DNA of 64,000 nt, from assembly GCF_003383615.1 (NCBI RefSeq), contig NZ_QNUL01000008.1:124001-188000 (forward strand), written 5' to 3'. The notes below the pieces were generated by a model. It had not been told where the DNA came from. It saw nothing but the letters and a program-made list of their open reading frames with translations, and searched no databases. The DNA comes from Dyadobacter luteus. GTDB taxonomy: Bacteria > Bacteroidota > Bacteroidia > Cytophagales > Spirosomataceae. Shown here in pieces: positions 45,175 to 54,374 of this stretch (its first letter is position 1; each line of letters begins with the position of its first letter). The position numbers and the translations under genes were made by a program.

Positions 45175-46179
45175 CTATTTGACTAACTGACTCTCTTTCT
45201 GCTGCCTGGCGATGCGCTGCGCAATAATGCTGGCTGCAATAAGCTGTAGTGCATGATATAGCATAATTGGCAATAACATAATACCAGCCTGAGCTCCTGA
45301 AAACAGCACTTTTGACATTACAGCTCCTTGAATCAGTGATTTTTTGGAGCCGCAAAATACTGCAGTTACCTCATCTTCTTTATTGAAACCCAGCATCCTG
45401 CAAAAGAAAGTCAGCAAAAAGTATACAGCGAAGAACATCGCGAGCATTCCCATTCCCAAAAATAAAATATCTTTCATTTCAAACTCACTGAACAGATGTT
45501 CGCCAAACGACTCACAGAATGAGGTGTAAACAATCAATAATATAGATGACTGATCGAAATAGCGGATATATGTCTTATTTTTTTCAGCCCAGGCTCCCCA
45601 TTTTCTGTTGAGTAAAATCCCAAGAGCTACAGGCAGTAGAACCTGCAGCGACAATTTGCCGACCACCGACATGATATCATAGTTACCCGCTCCAGTATCA
45701 AGCACTACTCCCATCCACAAAGGTGTAATAAAAACGCCCATCAGACTTGATATACTCGCATTGAAAATGGCAGCCGGGATATTTCCACCTGCAATAGAAA
45801 CCATTACTACCGAAGACGAAACAGTGGAAGGCAGGGTTGTCAGAAAAAATATGGCCAGCCACATCAACTGGTGATCTTCACCGTGAAAAAACGGACGGCA
45901 TGCCAGTGCCAAAAGTGGAAAAAGTACAAAAGTGGACAAATGTACCATGGCATGTAACTTCCAGTTGGCCAAACCGGCCTTTAGTTTCTCAGGACTCAAC
46001 CTCAGACCGTAAAAAAAGAAAATCAGTGAAACTGCATATGTGGAAATTTTAATCAAGGGCACCGGACTTTCGCTCATGCCTGGCTCGGGCCAGATATACG
46101 CAAGACCAATCATACTGATCAGCATTAACATGAAACCGTCCAATCCTGCCTTCTTCGCTATATCAAATACTTTACTCAT
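45175..46179 (-). CDS. Bile acid:sodium symporter (BASS) family transporter
   Basis: A 334-aa inner-membrane protein with nine to ten helices, including YAVSLIFFFYGLRLSPEKL and TLPSTVSSSVVMVSIAGGN, the second holding the conserved TLPxTVxSS core of this family (YfeH-like branch). BASS proteins carry organic anions with Na+. Substrate unknown. Divergent from the GH16 gene across a 202-bp gap in which I find no clear promoter match. Confidence 0.9.
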   Translation of the reverse strand: MSKVFDIAKKAGLDGFMLMLISMIGLAYIWPEPGMSESPVPLIKISTYAVSLIFFFYGLRLSPEKLKAGLANWKLHAMVHLSTFVLFPLLALACRPFFHGEDHQLMWLAIFFLTTLPSTVSSSVVMVSIAGGNIPAAIFNASISSLMGVFITPLWMGVVLDTGAGNYDIMSVVGKLSLQVLLPVALGILLNRKWGAWAEKNKTYIRYFDQSSILLIVYTSFCESFGEHLFSEFEMKDILFLGMGMLAMFFAVYFLLTFFCRMLGFNKEDEVTAVFCGSKKSLIQGAVMSKVLFSGAQAGIMLLPIMLYHALQLIAASIIAQRIARQQKESQLVK

Positions 46180-46381
46180 TCAATTTATGATTTCTGTAAA
46201 ATTAGGTCATCACAAACAAGCAGACGACCGATGTCAGTTAAAAGTATATTAAATAAAATGACTATTCAAGGAATTGACAAATATTGCTTCAAACCGCTAA
46301 ATCGCTATATTTTATAGATTACTTTCCACGTTATTGTTTTTCTTTGTCCGACATTCTCACTTCTGTTCTCTAAATCTTAAA

Positions 46382-47209
46382 ATGAAGTATTTCAAAAAAC
46401 AATTATTACTCAGCGCTTTTTTTATGATCTCCCTGGCGCCTTCTCAGGCACAGTGGAAGCTAGTCTGGTCAGATGAATTCAATAAGGATGGAAAACCTGA
46501 CCCCAAAAACTGGAAAGCAGAACATGGATTTGTCAGAAACCATGAACAGCAATGGTATCAGGGTGAAAATGCTTATTGCAAGGATGGTAAACTCATTATT
46601 GAAGCCAAACGGGAGGCTATAAAAAATCCAAAATATAAGACAGGTAGTACCAACTGGAAAGAAAACCGGGAATTCTCTGAGTATACTTCTGCCAGTATTA
46701 TCACAGAAGGTAAACAAAGCTGGCAATATGGCCGGTTCGAAATGAAAGCCAAAATTGATACGCGCCCCGGAATGTGGCCGGCATTCTGGACATTGGGTAA
46801 CGAAGGCGAATGGCCTGAGAATGGGGAAATTGATATTATGGAATACTATCGCGGCGACCTGTTGGCCAATACAGTACACGGATCTATGCAAAAATGGAAA
46901 GGAAACTGGCACACCACCAAAAAGCCAATATCAGAATTTAACGATCCAAAATGGTCAGAAAAATTTCATATATGGCGCATGTATTGGGATGAGAAAAGCA
47001 TCAAGCTATATGTAGATGATATTTTACTGAGTGATGTGGATCTTGAAAAAACCTACAACGACAAAGAGCCTAAGAAGAACCCTTTCCGCCAGCCTCATTA
47101 TATGCTTTTAGGAATGGCGATTGGCGGGGATAATGGTGGAGATCCGTCTAACACCGAATTTCCTGCCAAGTACGAGATTGATTACGTAAGGGTATATCAG
47201 AAAAAATAG
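46382..47209 (+). CDS. Secreted GH16 beta-glucanase (laminarinase type)
   Basis: 275 aa from the ATG at 46382, chosen because it gives a clean signal peptide (MKYFKKQLLLSAFFMISL, cut near SQAQ); the frame extends 16 codons further upstream. The GH16 catalytic motif is EIDIMEY with E149 (nucleophile), D151 and E154 (acid/base). The bulge with the extra Met is typical of laminarinases. It hydrolyses beta-1,3 or mixed-linkage glucans outside the cytoplasm. It is not next to a SusCD pair, so it stands alone. It shares a terminator with the converging PepSY gene. Confidence 0.92.
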   Translation: MKYFKKQLLLSAFFMISLAPSQAQWKLVWSDEFNKDGKPDPKNWKAEHGFVRNHEQQWYQGENAYCKDGKLIIEAKREAIKNPKYKTGSTNWKENREFSEYTSASIITEGKQSWQYGRFEMKAKIDTRPGMWPAFWTLGNEGEWPENGEIDIMEYYRGDLLANTVHGSMQKWKGNWHTTKKPISEFNDPKWSEKFHIWRMYWDEKSIKLYVDDILLSDVDLEKTYNDKEPKKNPFRQPHYMLLGMAIGGDNGGDPSNTEFPAKYEIDYVRVYQKK

Positions 47210-47223
47210 CTCGTTCATAAGTA

Positions 47224-47264
47224 ATGAAGCCGGAAGCAATCAACTTGCCTCCGGCTTCATTTTT
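47224..47264. terminator. Shared terminator of GH16 and PepSY genes
   Basis: Arms atgaagccgga (47224-47234) and tccggcttcat (47250-47260), then TTTTT on the plus strand. An inner GCAA/TTGC pair extends it. The stop codon of the PepSY gene (47240-47242) lies inside the loop. Confidence 0.85.
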
Positions 47265-48436
47265 ATCTTTTCACTGCCAATTCTGGTTTGAGTGTTTTTT
47301 AGGTTTTTCTTGGCAGGCTTCTTCTTTTTATTTCTTCCCCACCAGATCATAAACCCTGTAACCGGCAAACTTGCGCAAACAAGACTTGCCAGAAATGCCA
47401 GAATTTTCCCCGGCAATCCTAAAATAGCACCGACGTGAATATCATAATTCATACGTCTCAGTTTTCCTGAAAAATCTGCCTCACTGTATTTCCCTGAATA
47501 AGGACCGTTTGCTTTAATTGGTTTCAGGGTATGCTGATCGAAATAGGTATAGTCTACATTGTAGTAAGTTCCTGACCGGAAATTCACATAAGAGAAAATG
47601 GATTCTGACTTAAGATGTGGTATTGATATATTAATCCCCTCATTATTAGGATACTGCTTCACGAGTTTAAGCCAGGCCTTATCTACAGACTCTACCGGCT
47701 CCGACACCAGATGCGTTACTGTTGTATCTGAAGTTGGATTGTAATAGACATCTGACCCGTCGCCACCCGTCGCGGTGTAAACCGATTGAGAAAACCACTG
47801 AAAGCCCCAAACCAAACCTGTAAGTGCAAGTATCAATCCTATGGACATCACATAAAACCCAAAGACATTATGTATATCATAATTTTTACGTCTCCACGCA
47901 GCATCCCATTTTACAGTAAAACGTTGTTTAGCAGCAGATTTATTCTTTGGCCACCAAAGTATTAATCCTGAAATCAGCATGACCACAAAAATCAGGGTCG
48001 AAGAAGCCACAACAGTTTGCCCGATTTCAGCTGGTAACCATAAGTAATAATGCCCATGAAGAATCCAGTGAAAAAAATCTTCATCTTCATTCCATATCTT
48101 TTTGACCTCAGCTGTGTAAGGATTTACATACACAACATAGTAGTACTCGGGATCAGCATTGTAGAAACCGACTTCAGCATTTCTGCCTGTGACTCCGTAC
48201 AGCACCCCGTTGGCCTTTTTTCCTTCCATCACTTTCTCGGCACTGCTTTTCAACACGGAAGGAGGCAAAAGCCTGGCATTCTGAGGCACCTCAGTATATC
48301 TATGCGGTTCGGTAAAGCTTTTTATTTCCTGTTCAAAAGCCAGGATACAGCCGGTGATGGATACCATGAATACCACGATTCCGGAAACGAGCCCCAGGTA
48401 TAAATGGAGCTTTCCTGCTAACTTCTTAAATGTCAT
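47240..48436 (-). CDS. PepSY-associated TM helix protein
   Basis: 398 aa from the ATG at 48436 (MTFKKLAGKLHLYLGLVSG). The longer frame to 48475 is ruled out because the promoter -7 element (48473-48480) would fall on its first codon. The layout is of PiuB/PepSY_TM proteins: N-terminal helix with HLYLGL, a PepSY region, HWILHGHYYLWLP, three more helices and a periplasmic insert (about 200-340). Conserved histidines (H-x-H in LHGHYYL, YDIHNVFG) suggest haem or metal. Such proteins often help siderophore iron reduction. Ends in a Lys-rich tail. Confidence 0.88.
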   Translation of the reverse strand: MTFKKLAGKLHLYLGLVSGIVVFMVSITGCILAFEQEIKSFTEPHRYTEVPQNARLLPPSVLKSSAEKVMEGKKANGVLYGVTGRNAEVGFYNADPEYYYVVYVNPYTAEVKKIWNEDEDFFHWILHGHYYLWLPAEIGQTVVASSTLIFVVMLISGLILWWPKNKSAAKQRFTVKWDAAWRRKNYDIHNVFGFYVMSIGLILALTGLVWGFQWFSQSVYTATGGDGSDVYYNPTSDTTVTHLVSEPVESVDKAWLKLVKQYPNNEGINISIPHLKSESIFSYVNFRSGTYYNVDYTYFDQHTLKPIKANGPYSGKYSEADFSGKLRRMNYDIHVGAILGLPGKILAFLASLVCASLPVTGFMIWWGRNKKKKPAKKNLKNTQTRIGSEKIKMKPEAS

Positions 48437-48472
48437 GGATGAATGATTACAGTTCTGGTAGTGATATGAATA

Positions 48473-48503
48473 CAAAACTAACTATACTAATTCTAAATAG
48501 CAA
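48473..48503 (-). promoter_or_regulatory. Promoter of the PepSY gene (TTG-N20-TAGTTTTG)
   Basis: On the minus strand TTG (48503-48501) and TAGTTTTG (48480-48473) are 20 bases apart. It sits 36 bases before the ATG at 48436 and decides the start choice for that gene. Confidence 0.65.
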
Positions 48504-48616
48504 AATGTAGCTTATTTCCCTTAACAAGCATAGTGCTGAAGGTTTTTTTGGAATACTATTGGCTTCGACCTTATTATAACAATGAAGGGCACTAAGTCTT
48601 TACCCAAAAAAATCCG

Positions 48617-48624
48617 TAATTTTG
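48617..48624 (+). promoter_or_regulatory. -7 element of ileS
   Basis: TAATTTTG matches TAnnTTTG. It lies 84 bases before the preferred ATG at 48701 and 48 before the upstream ATG at 48665. No TTG is found at the -33 position. Confidence 0.4.
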
Positions 48625-48700
48625 CACTCCCAAAACTGGAAAAAGAAATCATTGTAACAGTAACATGGCTGAAAGCTACGAGCTGACAGCTAAAAGCTAT

Positions 48701-51700
48701 ATGAAATACAACGAGTTTAAAAACCTGAGCTACCCACAGATTGCAGACGATGTACTGAAATTCTGGAAAGAGAATAAAATCTTTGAAGCTTCTGTGGAAA
48801 CACGTGAAGGATCACCTTCTTTTACATTCTTTGAAGGACCTCCTTCTGCCAACGGAACACCTGGTATTCACCACGTAATGGCCAGATCAATCAAGGATAT
48901 TTTTTGCCGTTATAAAACATTGCAAGGCTTCCAGGTAAAACGTAAAGGTGGCTGGGATACACATGGTCTGCCTGTGGAATTGCAGGTTGAGAAAGAACTG
49001 GGTATTACCAAAGATGATATCGGCAAAACCATTTCTATTGCAGATTATAATGAGAGATGCCGCCAGACGGTCATGAAGTTTACAGACCAGTGGAACGACC
49101 TGACTGAAAAGATGGGCTACTGGGTAGACCTTGATGATCCTTATATCACCTACAAAAGTGATTATATCGAAAGTCTCTGGAGCTTGCTTAAAAAGCTTTA
49201 CGACAAAGGTTTACTCTATAAGGGTTACACGATTCAGCCTTACTCTCCTGCAGCCGGAACTGGTTTGTCGAGCCATGAGCTTAACATGCCGGGTACCTAT
49301 AAGGATGTAAAGGACACTACGATTGTAGCCATGTTCAAGGTGAAAAATCAGGAAGCATATCCCGTATTTGCCAATACAGCAGGATTGGATATCCGGATTC
49401 TTGCCTGGACGACTACGCCATGGACATTGCCTGCGAACTCTGCACTGACAGTTGGGGCGAATATTAATTATGTATTGGTTAAAACCTTTAATCCATACAC
49501 CTATACACCGGTTCACGTTGTATTGGCCAAGGACCTGGTAGGGAAATTTTTCTCTGAGAAATTCCAGGATGGCGATTTTGATGGCTTCGCCGACAGCGAT
49601 AAAAAACATCTTCCATGGTCCGTTGTTGCAGAATTTAAAGGAAAAGATATTGAAGGGGTTGAGTATGAACAACTCATGCCTTATATACAGCCGGATCTGC
49701 CTGCTTTCCGTGTAATAGTTGGAGATTTTGTAACAACTGAAGATGGTACAGGTGTAGTACATACCTCTCCTACTTTTGGGGCGGATGACTTTCGTGTAGC
49801 GCAGGCCAATGGCATCCCGGCTATTATGGTGAAAGACGAGAACGGAAAAGATGTTCCTATTGTAGACCGTCAGGGTAAATTTGTAAAGGAGATTACGGAT
49901 TATGCCGGACGCTATGTAAAACCTGAATATTACTCTCAGGCAGAACAGAACGATCCTGAATTCCGTGCTACTGACGTTCTGATTGCTATCAAACTTAAAG
50001 AGGAAGGAAAGGCATTTAAAGTCGAGAAATACGAACACCCTTATCCACACTGCTGGAGAACAGACAAACCGGTTCTATACTATCCGCTTGACAGCTGGTT
50101 TATCAAAACAACTGCCGTGAAGGATAAATTGGTAGAACTAAATAAAACGATCACCTGGAAACCTGAAAGTACAGGTACGGGTCGTTTTGGAAACTGGCTG
50201 GAAAACCTGGTAGACTGGAACCTCTCACGATCACGTTATTGGGGCACTCCGTTACCTATCTGGCGTAGTGAATATGGCGAGGAAAGATGTATCGGTTCTA
50301 TCGAAGAACTGAAAGATTTACTCGAAGAAGCAATAATTTCGGGTCATTTGACAAGGGAACAGGCTGCACACAATTCGGAATACCTGTTGAAATTACAACA
50401 TGGCGATTTCGACCTGCACCGTCCTTATGTGGATACCATTGTATTGATTTCACCATCGGGACATGTGATGCACCGCGAGCCGGATCTGATCGACGTTTGG
50501 TTTGATTCTGGCGCGATGCCTTATGCCCAGTGGCATTATCCATTTGAAAATCAAGAAATATTTAACGAAAGCTATCCTGCCGATTTTATTTCCGAAGGAG
50601 TAGATCAAACGCGCGGCTGGTTCTTTACCCTGCACGCGATTGCAGGTATGCTTTTCGATTCTGTAGCGTTCAAGAATGTAGTTTCAACAGGATTGGTTCT
50701 TGACAAAAACGGGAACAAAATGTCGAAACGCCTCGGCAACGCAGTAGATCCGTTTGAAACACTTGGAAAATATGGACCTGATGCAACACGCTGGTACATG
50801 ATCACCAATGCTGAGCCCTGGGATAACCTGAAATTCAACATTGATGGTATCCAGGAAGTACAACGTAAGTTCTTCGGAACATTGGTTAATACGTATAACT
50901 TCTTTGCCCTTTATGCGAATCTGGATGGTTATAACTTCCATGAGGCAACATCGGTACCAGTTTCTGAAAGACCTGAACTGGATCGCTGGATCTTGTCCAA
51001 ACTGAATACTCTGATTAAAGAAGTAGGCGAACAACTGGATGATTACAACCCTACGAAAGCGGGTCGTCTGATTCAGGACTTTGTTACGGATCAATTATCC
51101 AACTGGTATATTCGTCTGAACCGTCGCCGTTTCTGGAACCCATCAAGCGACCAGGGCACTGGACTGACAGATGACAAAAAAGCGGCTTATGAAACCTTAC
51201 AGCACTGTCTTGTAACAGTTTCTCAATTGATGTCTCCAATCGCTCCTTTCTTTGGAGAATGGCTGTATAAGAGTCTTACAGACGGAATCAGGGATGAAGC
51301 GAAGCAGGCAAATTCCCTATTGAGATTCGATTCGGTTCACCTGACACACTGGCCTTTGGTAGAATACAATACCATTGACCTGGATCTGGAAGAATCTATG
51401 GAAATGGCGCAGTCGATCAGTTCGCTGGTTCACTCAATCCGTAAGAAACATAAACTAAAAGTTCGTCAACCTCTTTCTAAAATACTAATCCCGGCGCTGA
51501 CAGAGAAAACAAGCCGTCAGATCAGTCAGGTTGCTGCTATTATCTTATCGGAAGTAAACGTAAAAGATGTAGATGCCATTAACGACAGCGAAGGTTTCTT
51601 CCATAAAAAAGCGAAGCCAAACTTCAAGGTTCTGGGTAAGAAATTCGGGAAAGATATGCAGGCTGTAGCAGAGAAAATTAAGCTATGGGGAAATACAGAA

Positions 51701-52132
51701 ATTGCACAACTTGAAAAAGAGGGACAGTATCTGATTACAGATCTGCAACCGGTCGCAGCTATCCTTCCGGAAGAAGTGGAGATTTACACAGAAGACGTTC
51801 CGGGATGGCTTGTAGCAAGTGAAAACGGCTTAACCGTTGCACTGGATATTACCGTTACAGAAACGTTGAGATTGGAAGGTATTGCCCGCGACTTTGTAAA
51901 TCGTGTGCAGAATCTGCGTAAAGACAGCGGATTTGAAGTAACTGATAAAATCAAAATCACGCTTCAGAACAATGACGAATTATTAGCGAGCGCAGTTACA
52001 GCCAATAAAGACTACATCTGTCAGGAGGTTCAGGCATTGGATCTTGATCTCGTAGGAGACCTGAACGGCGAAGCCAGTGAGATTGAAATGGATGAGTTTA
52101 AATTGAAAATGAAGATTGAAGTGGTGGCGTAA
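48701..52132 (+). CDS. ileS: Isoleucyl-tRNA synthetase with altered signature motif GIHH
   Basis: 1143 aa from the ATG at 48701, where the homologous part begins (MKYNEFKNLSYPQIADDVL). An ATG at 48665 adds 12 residues that look repeat-derived. It charges tRNA-Ile. The class I signature normally HxGH reads G55-I-H-H58 (in ANGTPGIHHVMAR); the second motif is KMSKR (673-677). The editing domain (AWTTTPWTLPANSAL) and the long C-terminal part are present. Length fits the type-2 (eukaryote-like) IleRS group. Published work links GXHH in this group to very high mupirocin tolerance; that is inference here. Followed by a repeat-derived terminator. Confidence 0.97.
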   Translation: MKYNEFKNLSYPQIADDVLKFWKENKIFEASVETREGSPSFTFFEGPPSANGTPGIHHVMARSIKDIFCRYKTLQGFQVKRKGGWDTHGLPVELQVEKELGITKDDIGKTISIADYNERCRQTVMKFTDQWNDLTEKMGYWVDLDDPYITYKSDYIESLWSLLKKLYDKGLLYKGYTIQPYSPAAGTGLSSHELNMPGTYKDVKDTTIVAMFKVKNQEAYPVFANTAGLDIRILAWTTTPWTLPANSALTVGANINYVLVKTFNPYTYTPVHVVLAKDLVGKFFSEKFQDGDFDGFADSDKKHLPWSVVAEFKGKDIEGVEYEQLMPYIQPDLPAFRVIVGDFVTTEDGTGVVHTSPTFGADDFRVAQANGIPAIMVKDENGKDVPIVDRQGKFVKEITDYAGRYVKPEYYSQAEQNDPEFRATDVLIAIKLKEEGKAFKVEKYEHPYPHCWRTDKPVLYYPLDSWFIKTTAVKDKLVELNKTITWKPESTGTGRFGNWLENLVDWNLSRSRYWGTPLPIWRSEYGEERCIGSIEELKDLLEEAIISGHLTREQAAHNSEYLLKLQHGDFDLHRPYVDTIVLISPSGHVMHREPDLIDVWFDSGAMPYAQWHYPFENQEIFNESYPADFISEGVDQTRGWFFTLHAIAGMLFDSVAFKNVVSTGLVLDKNGNKMSKRLGNAVDPFETLGKYGPDATRWYMITNAEPWDNLKFNIDGIQEVQRKFFGTLVNTYNFFALYANLDGYNFHEATSVPVSERPELDRWILSKLNTLIKEVGEQLDDYNPTKAGRLIQDFVTDQLSNWYIRLNRRRFWNPSSDQGTGLTDDKKAAYETLQHCLVTVSQLMSPIAPFFGEWLYKSLTDGIRDEAKQANSLLRFDSVHLTHWPLVEYNTIDLDLEESMEMAQSISSLVHSIRKKHKLKVRQPLSKILIPALTEKTSRQISQVAAIILSEVNVKDVDAINDSEGFFHKKAKPNFKVLGKKFGKDMQAVAEKIKLWGNTEIAQLEKEGQYLITDLQPVAAILPEEVEIYTEDVPGWLVASENGLTVALDITVTETLRLEGIARDFVNRVQNLRKDSGFEVTDKIKITLQNNDELLASAVTANKDYICQEVQALDLDLVGDLNGEASEIEMDEFKLKMKIEVVA

Positions 52133-52138
52133 GATAGA

Positions 52139-52205
52139 TTACACAGAGAGCCACAGAGGTTATAGGAGGTTCACCGAGATTAATTTCTCTGTGGACCTCT
52201 TTTTT
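52139..52205 (+). repeat. CACAGAG-family inverted repeat acting as ileS terminator
   Basis: The 13-base arms starting aggttcaccgaga (52167-52179) and tctctgtggacct (52186-52198) pair in 12 positions (one G-U), extended by two pairs, and are followed by TTTTTT (52200-52205). The left part acacagagagccacagag resembles the element at 43031-43131. It fits both a repeat and an intrinsic terminator 7 bp after ileS. Confidence 0.75.
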
Positions 52206-52279
52206 GTCGGATATTAGCCAATATCGTTGTGACTACTACTGCTTTGGTAGTCTCAAAAGAAATAAAGGCAACTGGTCTA

Positions 52280-52723
52280 ATGAATTACGAGCCGTACGAA
52301 TTTATACTTAATGAAGAAAATACTCACTTCAAATTCCAAAGTGTAGGTAAACGAGGCGTTTTTGATAAAGCAATTGCATTCACCCTAATTGGAGATAATA
52401 TTTACAACCTTGCCTTGCTTGATTTTGATCCAATAGCACAGAATTATACAGATCAGAACGTCACAGATAATGGAGACATGCCCGAGGTGCTGGCAACGGT
52501 AATGGCCATAATTCAGGATTATTTAAACCAACATCCTGAACGTAAAGTGTATCTGGTCGGTAATAGCCGTTCGCGAACAAGGCTTTATCAAATAGCGATT
52601 AGCAAGGTAATTGATCAAATGAGTGATATTGCTGTATTGGGTTATTATAATTCAGGATGGATTCAATTTGAACCTAATATGCTCTTCGAGAGTTTTTTAA
52701 TTATAAAAATTATTTTAGATTAG
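52280..52723 (+). CDS. DUF6934-like protein
   Basis: 147 aa from the ATG at 52280 (MNYEPYEFILNEENTHFKF); a GTG at 52229 would add 17 residues. Features are FQSVGKRGVFDKAIAFTLIG, a conserved NGDMPEVLATVMAIIQDYL and VYLVGNSRSRTRLYQIAI. The NGD..VLATV and SxxRTRLY motifs recall a small Bacteroidota family known as DUF6934. Function unknown; no signal peptide or membrane helix. A 56-aa ORF follows 22 bp later on the same strand, which looks like a two-gene unit. Confidence 0.75.
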   Translation: MNYEPYEFILNEENTHFKFQSVGKRGVFDKAIAFTLIGDNIYNLALLDFDPIAQNYTDQNVTDNGDMPEVLATVMAIIQDYLNQHPERKVYLVGNSRSRTRLYQIAISKVIDQMSDIAVLGYYNSGWIQFEPNMLFESFLIIKIILD

Positions 52724-52745
52724 TACAAAATTACCATCCTGCAAC

Positions 52746-52916
52746 ATGAGGACAGTGGAAAGAAAAATCGCAGAAAAATCAGCTCCTTCCGTCAAGAAGA
52801 CATTAGATAACTCTCTCCCTGATTTATCTCAACATCCGGTTGTTGTAAAGAAAGTCACCGCAGCAAAGGAATTCCTAAAAAAGCACCCTATTCCTGAACA
52901 CCTGCTCAGAAAATAA
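52746..52916 (+). CDS. 56-aa basic protein following the DUF6934-like gene
   Basis: A small open frame from ATG at 52746 to TAA at 52914, with a charged, Lys-rich product (begins MRTVERKIAEKSAPSVKKTL, ends FLKKHPIPEHLLRK). It has no cysteines or membrane segment. The 22-bp spacing after the DUF6934-like gene and absence of a promoter between them suggest co-transcription. No family recognised. Small toxin-antitoxin-like partners have this size and charge, but nothing in the sequence proves that role. Confidence 0.55.
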   Translation: MRTVERKIAEKSAPSVKKTLDNSLPDLSQHPVVVKKVTAAKEFLKKHPIPEHLLRK

Positions 52917-52953
52917 AACTGTATTGTTTTGACCTTTTGAAAGCCTGAACAAT

Positions 52954-53733
52954 ATGCTACTACAAAACGCTACAGCATTAATTACGGGAGGTGCTTCCGG
53001 ACTCGGAGAAGCCACTGCCAGGCTGTTCCTTTCTGAAGGAGCGCGCATTGTTGTTTTGGATGTTAATGAAGCCGCGGGTAAAACTTTGGAAGATGAGTTT
53101 CCTAACAGACTTAAATTCATCAAAGCCAATGTATCCGATGAAGTAGATATAAAACTTGCAATCAATAAGGCGCTGGAAACATTTGGCTCCATCAATATTG
53201 TCGTAAATTGTGCTGGTGTCGCACCCGTAGGTAAAACGATTGGTAAGGTTGATGGTGTCTACGGTCCTCATTCACTGGAAGCATTTGAGAAAACCATTAA
53301 AGTAAACCTTGTCGGCACATTTAACGTCATCAGGCTGGCAGCCTTTGCAATGGAGCAAAACCAACCTAATAGCGAAGGAGAGCGCGGTGTGATTATCAAT
53401 ACGGCTTCCGTGGCTGCATACGATGGTCAGATTGGGCAGGTTGCCTACGCAGCTAGCAAAGGTGGTATTGTAAGTATGACATTGCCTATCGCTCGTGATC
53501 TTTCCAAATCGGGAATCAGAGTAATGACTATTGCTCCCGGCTTATTCGAAACGCCTCTTATGCTGGGCTTACCGGAAGAAGCACGTATATCTCTGGGAGA
53601 ACAGGTTCCCTTCCCTGCACGGCTTGGGAAACCGCATGAATATGCACTTCTTGCCAAATCAATCGTCGAAAATCCGATGTTGAATGGTGAGGTTATTCGT
53701 TTGGATGGAGCTATAAGAATGGGACCAAGATAA
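52954..53733 (+). CDS. SDR family dehydrogenase, HSD17B10 (3-hydroxyacyl-CoA) type
   Basis: A 259-aa short-chain dehydrogenase with [15 protein letters not shown] at the NAD site, VVNCAGVAP and the catalytic pair in VAYAASKGG. The insert after [13 protein letters not shown] and the C-terminus [18 protein letters not shown] match type-2 3-hydroxyacyl-CoA dehydrogenases (HSD10-like). These oxidise 3-hydroxyacyl-CoA or related alcohols with NAD+. Stands alone; small orphan ORFs follow. Confidence 0.92.
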   Translation: MLLQNATALITGGASGLGEATARLFLSEGARIVVLDVNEAAGKTLEDEFPNRLKFIKANVSDEVDIKLAINKALETFGSINIVVNCAGVAPVGKTIGKVDGVYGPHSLEAFEKTIKVNLVGTFNVIRLAAFAMEQNQPNSEGERGVIINTASVAAYDGQIGQVAYAASKGGIVSMTLPIARDLSKSGIRVMTIAPGLFETPLMLGLPEEARISLGEQVPFPARLGKPHEYALLAKSIVENPMLNGEVIRLDGAIRMGPR

Positions 53734-53740
53734 CATAACG

Positions 53741-54136
53741 ATGAACCTGACAGAAAATCAACGGCTTAAAGTGCCTATTTTACAATGGCTGCTACTGGTA
53801 TTTTTATCGGCTGGCTTAGTCAGTTCTTCATTTCAATATCAGTCGGTAAGGCCATTTGCCTGTATTGAAAATACATTATACCAGAAATCGCCAGCTACTA
53901 ATAGTGCTGCGGTTGCCATTTACAGGCAGCGTTTTCCCCGGGCGTTCATTTTCCAAAACTTAAATATTCAGTTAAAGTCCTTACAATTCTTATCCGGAAA
54001 GCTGCAACTACTCCACGAACTCAATTTGAGCCGTAATCCTGCTTTCCTGACCTTAATCCTACGTTTCGCTTTTCCCTCCATTTTGCCCAGATGCTCCACT
54101 GTGTCTTTCGGGCCAGACTTCATTTTTCGCCCATAA
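53741..54136 (+). CDS. Hypothetical protein with signal-like N-terminus
   Basis: A 131-aa frame that starts 7 bp after the SDR stop. The N-terminus (LQWLLLVFLSAGLVSSSF) looks like a signal peptide. The rest is Arg/Phe/Leu rich with no motif known to me. A shorter reverse frame covers its 3' half. It could be a real small exported protein or a chance frame in a 650-bp poorly coding stretch (53734-54384). Confidence 0.4.
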   Translation: MNLTENQRLKVPILQWLLLVFLSAGLVSSSFQYQSVRPFACIENTLYQKSPATNSAAVAIYRQRFPRAFIFQNLNIQLKSLQFLSGKLQLLHELNLSRNPAFLTLILRFAFPSILPRCSTVSFGPDFIFRP

Positions 54137-54215
54137 CCACTTACTACGGTTTTAATAAGTAACAGTTCCAGCATGTATTGCTGAACTGAGGATACCTATA
54201 TCATCATGACTCAAA

Positions 54216-54374
54216 ATGAAAACAACTTTCATCTCTTTGATTGGAAAGTGGTTGAGAAGGTTAGTTATGGCATTTATGTTGGGATTTTCTAATGTGTTGA
54301 ATCAAGAAACCAGAATGATTGACGACACCTTTTTCCTCACGGAACAAACTTCCGAGGATAAAGACAAGCAGTAA
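54216..54374 (+). CDS. Possible 52-aa small protein
   Basis: ATG at 54216, TAA at 54372-54374. The product starts MKTTFISLIGKWLRRLVMAF and ends in an acidic tail (TEQTSEDKDKQ), a basic amphipathic or membrane-type N-terminus with a charged C-terminus. It ends 11 bp before the stop of the converging DeoR gene. No promoter or homologue is recognised, so support is weak. Confidence 0.35.
   Translation: MKTTFISLIGKWLRRLVMAFMLGFSNVLNQETRMIDDTFFLTEQTSEDKDKQ

Noticed and set aside
46382..47209. GH16 gene as part of a polysaccharide utilisation locus
   Set aside because: No susC/susD pair lies near it; the SusCD locus is 30 kb away.
49211..50050. 279-aa reverse frame inside ileS
   Set aside because: It is fully antisense to a conserved, intact ileS and its translation has no recognisable domain.
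53968..54174. 68-aa reverse frame with Lys/Arg-rich product
   Set aside because: Overlaps the 131-aa forward frame; no start context, promoter or domain favours it.
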